Shown here piece after piece: positions 26,391 through 34,081 of a stretch of DNA of 34,081 bases. Origin of the DNA: Rhizophagus sp. LPA8_4_AMF. Lineage: Eukaryota > Glomeromycota > Glomeromycetes > Glomerales > Glomeraceae. Under the pieces are notes generated by a model. It saw nothing but the letters and a program-made list of their open reading frames with translations. It was not told the origin of the DNA and did not search any database. The stretch spans positions 1 through 34,081 of the forward strand of contig JADRCO010000420.1 of assembly GCA_021464525.1 (NCBI GenBank). Direction: 5' to 3'. Position numbers and translations under genes: made by a program. Every line of letters begins with the position of its first letter. The stretch's first letter is position 1.

Positions 26391-27018
26391 CTTAACAGTC
26401 AGTGATCATGTCATGTTTTTTAGAAGTATCTTATAATTATTAATAACTAATGATTTTTTATATTTTATATTAACCCAATTTTTTTTAAGTTACTATATAT
26501 TATAAAAACTTTATATATTTTATTCTTTAGGATCTATGCCTTTTACTTAAGTACCTTTTTTTAATACAATACTTATATAAAAAATTTATATTAAGCTAAT
26601 TTTTATAGTTTTAACCTTCAGATATAACTTATTAGTAAAAGGTAAGTATTACTTTTAAATATACAAATATATGTAATTTTTTATAAGGAGTCAGTTTACT
26701 TAATAAGTAAAAAGCAAGCTTCTTTAATAAATTTTATAATAAATCTAAATAGCAAAAATTAGCCAATATTAAACTGCCAATTTTTTTATATAAATACAAT
26801 TTTAATTGCAAATTACTATAAAAGTTAGTTTAACATAAATTTTTTATATAAATATTGTATTAAAAAAAAGGTATTTAAATAAGTAAAATAAATCCTAAAA
26901 AATAAAAATATATAAAATTTTATAATATATAACTTAAGAAAATTTATATTAATATAAATATAAAAATCATCATTTATTAATAATTATAAAAAAAATGACA
27001 TAACCACTGACTGTTAAG
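26391..27018. mobile_element. 628-bp inverted-repeat (foldback) MITE flanked by TTAA
   Basis: The ends CTTAACAGTCAGTGATCATG (from 26391) and CACTGACTGTTAAG (to 27018) are inverted copies. The match continues inward imperfectly for about 200 bases on each side (left arm to about 26609, right arm from about 26813), leaving a loop of about 200 bases. No ORF is present, so it is non-autonomous. Both ends carry TTAA next to CAGTCAGTG, which could be a TTAA target duplication of the piggyBac type; because TTAA is its own reverse complement it could equally be part of the repeat. Transcription would give a long double-stranded hairpin. Confidence 0.75.
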
Positions 27019-30008
27019 GTAATTACTTAAAATAACAGGTAGTTAACATCACCAGGATTCATATATAACATTATTATACAGCCAAATAGAATCATGTTAC
27101 TTTTAACATACTGATATTTTTTAGATAAAGTATTTATTGCATAAATATCTTGATATTTTTAATGCATTTATTTAGATTTTATAGGTAAAATACCTATACT
27201 TTTTATATGGAATGTGATCTTAGATATCTGTATAATAACACAGTTATTAGATATATGATTAAAATATCATCTGAACTGCTTTGCAGTTTAGTGATATTTC
27301 AACCTCTCTACTTAATAATTATTATTTACCACATATTTTATTATATAGAATTTATGCTATCAATATAATTAATTCAGTTTAACATATAATTTATTATTAT
27401 AATTTATATAAATTTCCATATTTATTGTTTAAATTAATATAATTAATATAATGTGATTTATTATTATTTTTGTTACTTTTACAGTGCTTTCAATTCTAAT
27501 TTATAAAACATATATATCAAATTAATTAAATCTTGATAATCAATAACTACTATATATAAGAAAATCTGTTTTATCATATGATTTATTTACGCAGAATAAC
27601 AAACTAATTGACAGTATATAGATGAGATCATTATAGATGACAGATGGTTTGCAAATTCTTTAAATTAATATAGCATAGTTTTTATCTTTATATAATGTAT
27701 TAGATTACTATTGTTTGTATTAATTAATTTGTAAATGCACTATAAAATTAAAAAAAATAACTATTATATAAATATAATAAAATATATATAGCAGATTTTG
27801 ATAACTAATATAACAACCAAATAAATATAATATATATATTAGATCTTGATAAAAGGTGTACCAGAAATCATCTGATTTAATAAAAATAGAAGGTTAAATT
27901 CTGCAATTAAATATTACAATATAACTTTTATCATAATATTATATCTTTTATTAAAAATAATATATAATTTATTTATTAAAAAAGTTTTTACCAATTTTAA
28001 TAAACCTTTTTTTTTATTTATAAAAATCTAAAAAAAATAGAATATATTTTTTTTTGTACCTGCAATATATTGCATCTCCCTTATTTGGCAATTTTTATAT
28101 ATTTATTATATTGATCATTTTGATCATGTGACTTTGTTAGATTTTCCATTTTTTAAAAAATCCTGGCATGAGACCTTATACATATATTATATATTATAAG
28201 AAACCTTATACTATACATATTTTTGGCCGCTCTACAAATTTTCTTAATATGTCAAAAAGGGTTTAGAATATTATTTTTGACTTTTATATGTAATATATTA
28301 TAGAAATAAAACATATCATAAGTGTGATAAAAAACAAATCCCAAAAAAAATTGTAAATTAAAAAAAAATTATTTAAATTGAATTATTAAATATGAAAATA
28401 ATTGTATAATTTTATTTTATATTATATTTAAATATTTCATCTGTAAAAAATTCAATAAATATATAAAATATTAATTATTTTTTTTTTATTCTGCAGCGTA
28501 TTTATAAGATTATTACAGTAAGTGAGAAGTCTAAATGTTTAATATATTAGTGTAAAAATAACAATTAAACTAAAATAATATAATTATCTTATAAACTACT
28601 TGTTATTTCTATCAGAACTTTATTTGTATATTGTCAATGAGATAATTCAGCTATGTAGGTAATGTAATGATTAATTATAACTATTTTTAGCTATATAGCT
28701 TTATGTTCAAAATTAAAAATCTTAAGAACCTACTACACAATAACTTTTTTTAAAATTTTCAAAAATACAAAAATAAAAAAAATAAAAAAAAGTGTACTAC
28801 TAATTTACATAGTTTATAAATAAAATAATGCATAAATCAAAAATCTTTTGACTAGCTTCGCTACTTTTTTTACTATTATACACTTCATAATAATTAATTC
28901 TATCAATTAAATTTAACTCAGTACTTATGAATAATATCCCTTTATTCACAGCTAACAATAAAATAAAATCTTCATACCTTCTATAAAAGACCAGTAAGTA
29001 AGACCAATAAAACAAAATAAGAAAAATTAAACTAAAAATTATAACAAAAAATTTTATAACAAAAAAAAAGAAAAAATCTATATAAAAAATTTAAAAAAAA
29101 AAGGAATTAATCAGTTTTTAAAACATGATTTATCATATAAGAGAAATTTATTCTTATCCTTAAAGCAAAAAAATGGTTCTTATAACCGCTAATCTTAATT
29201 ACAGCTTAAATATAAATTTTATTTTATGTTAAATTTTAATCACATAACAGTAAATCATATATCATATTACTATTTATTAAAGCATGTTTTGTATTACTTA
29301 ATATATATAAATGATACCAGTAAGATATATGCTAACACACTGTAAAGCGAAAACAGGAAGTTCCATCACTTTGTCTTATTCAATTCAAAAAATAAAGAAA
29401 AACAATACTATTAACTTTTCTTTCATATGTTTTCCTTCTTTTACCTTTCTTTCACTTTAGAAACAAACTTTGAGAGTTTTCTCATATTATATTTTCTTTT
29501 ATTAATATTTTATTTATTTACAAACAGCAATAGCTTTTGCCACTATACTTCACTTTTATTAATATTAATTAACTTTCAGTTAAACCATAAGCATATTTTA
29601 TGTGACCTTCAATAATTAATATTTTATTTATTTTGATTTCTAAAGTTCCATCTATTACTGAAGCAAAAGCTTACTAGCAAAAGCTTACTATAAGGAAAGG
29701 CAGAAATGCTACCTTTTTATATTAACTACATTTTTGTACTACATTTTCAATCTATTATTTCTTCAATTTTCTTTTTTTAAGATCTGTCTTTTCTTTGTGT
29801 AAATAATGATGTAATATTTGTATAAATTATAATTACTCATAATCGAAGTTAATAAAGAAAAGCAAAGAAAGAATCTAAAGAACTATTTTTACTATTTCTT
29901 ATTCTTTTTCCTATCGGCTAATTAATTACCCATCAGTTAAATATTTATCCAAACTAAACTATATCGTTAACTATAAACTAGAAATGAAATAACTAAATAT
30001 AAAATAAT
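27019..30008. other. Gene-free AT-rich stretch with hairpins
   Basis: No coding region is supported. It holds several short inverted repeats (27136-27166, 27180-27198 and 27262-27299), a perfect 14-base palindrome TGCAATATATTGCA at 28061-28074, and a 14-base tandem duplication GCAAAAGCTTACTA near 29663-29690. A minus-strand open frame at 28800-29015 (71 codons) has no recognised motif. Confidence 0.5.
27262..27299. repeat. 38-base hairpin, 17-bp stem
   Basis: AAATATCA, a bulged T and CTGAACTGC pair with GCAGTTTAG and TGATATTT around a TTT loop: 17 pairs with one G-U-type mismatch and one bulge. Its function is unknown; it may be the remnant of a small inverted-repeat element. Confidence 0.6.
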
Positions 30009-30173
30009 ATATGGGGCCTTTGCAATAGAAAGGGGGGAAATTACCAGAAAAAATTAATTTTATATTTATATGCCAAATATGTTTTATTAGTTATAAAAAG
30101 TTCAGATTTAATATTAACTTAAAAAATTTTTTTTCTAGCAATTTCCCCCCTTTCTATTACAAAGACTCCATAT
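30009..30173. mobile_element. 165-bp MITE with G6/C6 terminal inverted repeats
   Basis: Left end ATATGGGGCCTTTG with AATAGAAAGGGGGGAAATT just inside; right end reads the inverse, AATTTCCCCCCTTTCTATT then CAAAGACTCCATAT. The terminal repeats are about 45 bases and differ mainly by transitions. TA dinucleotides border the ends, as for Tc1/mariner-type MITEs. A copy of TATAAAATAATATA lies outside each end, which may reflect a longer duplication or AT-rich chance. There is no coding capacity. Confidence 0.75.
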
Positions 30174-30482
30174 CATATAAAATAATATAACTATAAATAG
30201 ATAAAATAATGTAACTATAACTAAATATACTAATAATATAATTATATTATCATTTCTTGATATTATAACGCTATTAAACATATACAGTATATACATATAT
30301 ATATATATATACTTGATTAATCAAAATTTTATGATGCCAAATGTAAAACATGCTTTCTCCTTTTTACTTGATAACTCAAATACAACAATACTTAGAATAC
30401 TCACTTTACATATTATCAAATACTTTAGACAAATATATTTTAATTTCCTATTTTACGTTTTTTTCTGTTATTTTTATTATCA
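30174..30482. other. AT-rich spacer
   Basis: An (AT)n run lies at about 30292-30312. Small plus-strand open frames at 30313-30552 are phenylalanine- and tyrosine-rich and look like the shadow of AT-rich DNA. No gene is seen. Confidence 0.5.
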
Positions 30483-31289
30483 CCATCAAAGTACATCCTT
30501 TTCCCACTTTTCTTTTTTCTCCAGCCAAGATATGATATTCTTTGCAATATAGTAACTTATTTTTTACCTGTATTAAATCCTCTGATATGCCACATATATT
30601 ACAAATTTAAGAAAAAATTTTAGTTACAAAGTATAGTTTCTCAATAGCTAAAGTACAAGTATATTTCCTGTTGATTTGTACTATTTTGAATAATTCAGCT
30701 ATAAAATCATTTCTATTATTACTTTCTTTTCCACCATCTTCATTAATGTTTATATCTTCATTATTATTTTTTTTTCATTATCTTCGTTAACATCTATATC
30801 ACTTTCTTTCCTACTTTTAGAAAAACTCAACTCAAAAATACCTTTAAATGTAATGCCACAGGTTATATTTTATTAATTCTAGAAAAGATTGAAGTAAGCA
30901 AAATTCTTTCTTTGATATTTTATGATAAGCATATAATATACGAAGTTTGTTGATTTTACAATTATTCTTACACTTTTTCATATTGAGCAGTTAGACTAAA
31001 GTCCATACCATTTCTTCCTTTTTTTCTACACCTTTTAATATGCTTCTAAGTTTTCTATTCTGTTAAGAAAAATAATATTCTTCTGTTATTTTCTTTTCAT
31101 ACGTCTCTAAAAATGAAATATAGTGATCATCAGGTTCAGAAATAGGATCAGGTAAATCTCTTAATTCCTTAAAAACATTCACATCACTTCTAATTGGCTT
31201 ACATATGTCACATTCACCACTTTGCACTTTTTTATTTCAAAAAATGGACATTTTCAGTAGCAATATTCCATAAATTCCTGCAACTTTAG
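30483..31289 (-). pseudogene. Frameshifted multi-cysteine pseudogene of a multicopy fungal family
   Basis: Reading the minus strand from 31289 gives coding-like fragments in the order LQEFMEYCY, CPFFEIKKC, SGECDICKPIRSDVNVFKEL, RDLPDPISEPDDHYISFLE, KLRILYAYHKISKKEFCLLQ, RKESDIDVNEDNE, NDFIAELFKIVQINRKYTCT, ICNICGISEDLIQ and LYCKEYHILAGEKRKVGKG. They are separated by several stops and frameshifts, including one in an A-run near 30765. The CxxC pairs suggest zinc binding. The order matches, from memory, a protein family repeated many times in Rhizophagus genomes and of unknown function. The sequence at 31290-31362 looks like a normal 73-base intron (donor GTTAGT, acceptor TTTTAG), with a possible upstream exon ending QTLANK at 31363. 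This was a gene and is now dead. Confidence 0.6.
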
Positions 31290-31603
31290 CTAAAAGAAAG
31301 TACAATTATGATTATTTATTAATATATAAATATGAGATGCTATCATTAATTAATGCACTAACCTTATTGGCTAGAGTTTGCAACAAGATGTACCATCCAG
31401 TTTTAAATTCAGTTTTAACTGGTTTTCTGATCATTCAGTTTAACCTGAATAAATACTATGAAAACTATTTTACGTTTAAAGCGGATGCAATTGGGTGTTC
31501 AAACTGGTTTAATATTAAAAAAAATTTATGCCAGTATCTGTATCATGTAACTATAATAATTTCAGCCAGAATTAAATAATCAGCACATAAATTTCCTTTT
31601 TTG

Positions 31604-31611
31604 GATGTTAG
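31604..31611 (+). repeat. Left target-site duplication
   Basis: GATGTTAG, identical to the 8 bases immediately after the element's right end. Confidence 0.8.
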
Positions 31612-31670
31612 TAAGGTTGCTTGCCGAAACTTATTTGGCCTAATGCCGAAAGGTGAAACCCCTTATATAG

Positions 31671-31741
31671 TGGCGAAACTGCAAAACTGCGAAACTTGTG
31701 AAACTGCCAAAACTTGCAAAACTGCCAAAATTTGCGAAACC
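31671..31741. repeat. Left subterminal iterated motif
   Basis: About eight head-to-tail variants of an 8-10-base motif such as TGCGAAACT, TGCAAAAC or TGCCAAAACT. Inverted versions (AGTTTCGGCAGTTTCAGC and so on) occupy the right subterminal region at 33170-33218. hAT transposases commonly bind short repeated subterminal motifs. Confidence 0.7.
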
Positions 31742-32018
31742 TCTATAGTAAGTTTTGGCATAGTTTCGGCATAACTGATACTAATATTTTATATGAGTTT
31801 TGGCATAGTTTCGCCACTCTAATCTTTTTACCATTTTTTTGTAATAATTTCAAATAATCCAATTAATCTATATGTAGTTAAATTTTTATTGTTTTAAATG
31901 TATTAACAGGTTTATAAATAAATTATTATAAAATTGTAATTTCGAATTTGTAAAGTGTTTTAAAAAGTAGAGTTTATTGTTAATATTTTTATTTTATTAG
32001 TAAAAAGTTACAGTACTG

Positions 32019-33014
32019 CAACCTAAAAATAAATAAAGAAATGTTAAACCCGTTTCTTTAATATTCAAAAAAATCTCTTACTCCCTCCTTACATTTCAAG
32101 TCCGGTTCGTCCAAGGAGTCCGGCAACCTAAAAAAAAATAAAGAAAGAAACGTTAGTAACGTTTCTTTAATATTAAAAAAATCCTTCCCTTTAAACTTAC
32201 ATTTCAAGTCTGGTTTGTCTAAGGAGTCCGGCGACCTAAAAAAAATAAAGAAAGAAACGTTAGTAACATTTCTTTAATATTAAAAAAAATCCTCCCCTTT
32301 AAACTTACATTCCAAGTCCAGTTCGTCTAAGGAGTCTGGTGACCTAAAAAAAATAAAGAAAGAAACGTTAGTAACGTTTCTTTAATATTAAAAAAAATCC
32401 CCCTTTAAACTTACATTTCAAGTCCAGTTCATCTAAGGAGTCCGGTAACCTAAAAAAAATAAAGAAAGAAACGTTAGTAACGTTTCTTTAATATTCCTCC
32501 CCCACTTTTCCAAACTTACATTCCAAAGTCTGAGTCGTATTATTCGTCCAGCAACCTAAAAAAAAAGAAGAAAGAAACGTTTAGTAACGTTTCTTAAAGA
32601 GTATAATATAATTAAAAAAAACCTTTTTACCTAAATTCCAAAGTTCAGGTCGTATTATTCGTCTGGCAATCTAAAAAAAGAAGAAAGAAATGTTTAGTAA
32701 CGTTTCTTAAAGAATATAATTAAAAAAAATCTCCAAATTTACATTTCAAAGTCCGAGTCGTATTATTCGTCTGGTAACCTAAAAAAAAAGAAGAAAGAAA
32801 CATTTAATAACGTTTCTTAAAGAGTATAATATAATTAAAAAAAAAACCTTTTTACCTAAATTCTAAAGTCCAGGTCATATTATTCGTCTGATAACCTAAA
32901 AAAAGAAGAAAGAAACGTTTAGTAATGTTTCTTAAAGAATATAATTAAAAAAAATCTCTAAACTTACATTCCAAAGTCTGAGTCGTATTATTCGTCCGGC
33001 AACCTAAAAAAAAA
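32019..33014 (+). repeat. Satellite array, nine ~105-117-bp units
   Basis: Unit starts, taken at the (C/T)(A/G)ACCTAAAA motif, are 32019, 32124, 32232, 32340, 32446, 32552, 32667, 32775 and 32892, with a truncated tenth at 33000. Lengths are 105, 108, 108, 106, 106, 115, 108, 117 and 108. Each unit has an A-run, AATAAAGAAAGAAA or AAGAAGAAAGAAA, then a palindrome GAAACGTT-AGT-AACGTTTC (loop TAGT in later units), a pyrimidine/A stretch, and a closing GTCCGGTTCGTCCAAGGAG or GAGTCGTATTATTCGTC segment. Units 1-4 have the first closing segment and units 5-9 the second. Units 6-9 alternate long/short/long/short, that is, a dimeric higher-order repeat. Confidence 0.85.
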
Positions 33015-33169
33015 TTTTTTAAAAAAAGATTATCAATGATCATTCGATGAATCATATGACCTGATATCGAAACAGATCAGAAATCTGCAAACCGCAGATA
33101 ATGGCAGATATAGTAAATGCCGAAACTATAAGTATATCATATGATTTACTATGCCGAAACACTGAAACA

Positions 33170-33218
33170 GTTTTAGCAGTTTCGGCAGTTTCAGCAGTTT
33201 CGGCATTTCAGCATTTTT
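33170..33218. repeat. Right subterminal iterated motif (inverted)
   Basis: Five to six variants of GCAGTTTCG/GCAGTTTCA/GCATTTCA in a row, the reverse complement of the left subterminal motif. Confidence 0.65.
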
Positions 33219-33298
33219 AGTTGCTTGCCAAAACCTAGTTTCGGTAGTTTCACATATGCCGTTCTGCCAAAATCCCCTAGTTTCGGCAAGCAACCTTA

Positions 33299-33306
33299 GA
33301 TGTTAG
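33299..33306 (+). repeat. Right target-site duplication
   Basis: GATGTTAG, identical to the 8 bases immediately before the element's left end. Confidence 0.8.
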
Positions 33307-34081
33307 TATAACTAATATTTCAATTTTTACCAAGAAATAAAATTTTCCTTTTAGGATGTATAATATTACACTAGAATCCAAAAAAAATTTGCATAAAATT
33401 GGCTAGAATTATAAAATTTGAGCCAAAATTATAGGTATAAAACCAAATATACAAATCAGTTTTAATTGGATTTTTAAAAACTGATTTGAAAAAAGTCAAA
33501 CCAATTGCACCTATTTTAAATTTGGTTTCAAAAATGCAACCGATTTCAAACTCTATTATAGGTGACTTTTTTTGTGATATATCTTCTGTTGTAATTGAAT
33601 CATCTACTAAATGTACAGATTCTTAGAATGGTTTCATTTCTTGCGAAACGTTTTTTTTTTATATGATATTATACAAAAAAACGTTTTGCAACATTTTTAT
33701 TAAAATATCGAAAAAAAGTTTAGTTGCAGATTTAAACATTTTAAAGGATTCATCTTAAGATTTTAGCAGGTAAATATGCTACTTAGCAAATTTTGAAAAG
33801 GTTTCATACTTTGTAATAATTCTTTTTTTCATATGTATAGACTGATTTTTGGAATCAAATTTTTTTACATAAAAATAATTTTATTAAGCAAATATAAATT
33901 ATTAGCTATATAAAAATAATAAATCTACATCAAATAATGTAAACAAAATTAATTAATTATATAATTTTTAAAAATTTTTTTAATATAAAAATCATTGAAA
34001 TTTAAAAATTAAATATAATTTTCATAACAAAATCATCAATAATTTTTCATACAAATAAGCTATACAAATAAATTTATACTC
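33307..34081. other. AT-rich flank with a 17-bp hairpin
   Basis: No gene is seen. A hairpin pairs 33641-33657 (TTGCGAAACG plus T7) with 33675-33691 (A7 plus CGTTTTGCAA), with one mismatch. The first ~240 bases contain CCAATTGCACC and TTTAAA strings resembling, in inverse orientation, the flank left of the hAT-like element. Confidence 0.5.

Larger units (their letters stand above)
31612..33298. mobile_element. 1,687-bp hAT-like non-autonomous element
   Basis: The ends TAAGGTTGCTTGCCGAAAC (31612 on) and the inverse ending GCAAGCAACCTTA (to 33298) are perfect terminal inverted repeats of about 19 bases. GATGTTAG occurs directly outside both ends (31604-31611 and 33299-33306), an 8-bp target-site duplication. 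Eight-base duplications and TIRs beginning (T/C)A(A/G)GGTTG are typical of hAT transposons. There is no transposase ORF. Inside are subterminal iterated motifs on both sides and a satellite array. The intact TIRs and duplication suggest a fairly recent insertion. Confidence 0.8.

Noticed and set aside
28800-29015. 71-codon minus-strand ORF
   Set aside because: Somewhat protein-like, but there is no recognised motif, no splice sites of note and no start context; not enough to call a gene.
29427-29615. Phe/Leu-rich plus-strand ORF
   Set aside because: Its composition is what T-rich DNA gives by chance; there are no motifs and no neighbours to splice with.
32100-32125. B-box-like GGTTCGTCC in the satellite units
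   Set aside because: There is no A-box at the right distance and no cloverleaf; it is part of the repeated closing segment of the unit.
32019-33014. CRISPR array
   Set aside because: The repeats are whole ~108-bp diverging tandem units with no unique spacers, inside a eukaryotic transposon.

Overview
The window looks like nuclear DNA of a filamentous fungus, most likely an arbuscular-mycorrhizal (Glomeromycotina, Rhizophagus-like) species. It is strongly AT-rich. Its genes are split by many short GT-AG introns of roughly 55-100 bases, and its proteins are fungal (a Hal4/Sat4-type kinase, a Bre4-like membrane protein, a Bpl1-type biotin ligase). A decayed gene near 31 kb resembles a multicopy family I associate with Rhizophagus. 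The species call is inference, not a database result.

Bases 1-24,040 form a gene-dense block of ten mostly housekeeping genes whose exons I could join in frame: an SR-protein kinase (+, 5' end outside the confident region), a small ricin-B-like beta-trefoil protein (+), ribosomal protein eL36 (-), the COMPASS subunit Ash2 (+), biotin-protein ligase (-), a RidA/Mmf1 deaminase (-), a short-chain dehydrogenase (+), a PA-TM-RING ubiquitin ligase (-), Tim17 (+), a Hal4/Sat4-like kinase (-), and a large Bre4/FUSC-like membrane protein (-), which makes eleven genes with the lectin-like one. Several are divergent pairs sharing short promoters (eL36/Ash2, RidA/SDR, RING/Tim17); others are convergent with 3' ends only 120-340 bases apart. 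There is no evident pathway cluster, although biotin ligase, Tim17 and a possibly mitochondrial RidA all bear on mitochondrial metabolism.

From about 24.1 kb to the end the character changes. There is no intact gene, the DNA is very AT-rich, and the recognisable structure is transposon-derived: a 628-bp inverted-repeat element bounded by TTAA (26391-27018), a 165-bp MITE with G6/C6 terminal repeats (30009-30173), a frameshifted multi-cysteine pseudogene (30483-31289, - strand), and a 1,687-bp element (31612-33298) with perfect terminal inverted repeats and an 8-bp target-site duplication, the signature of hAT elements. The last carries no ORF. Instead it carries subterminal iterated motifs and an internal satellite of nine roughly 105-117-bp units, each with a hairpin palindrome, the last four arranged as a long/short/long/short higher-order repeat. 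This satellite-bearing, apparently non-autonomous hAT-like element is the most interesting object in the window.
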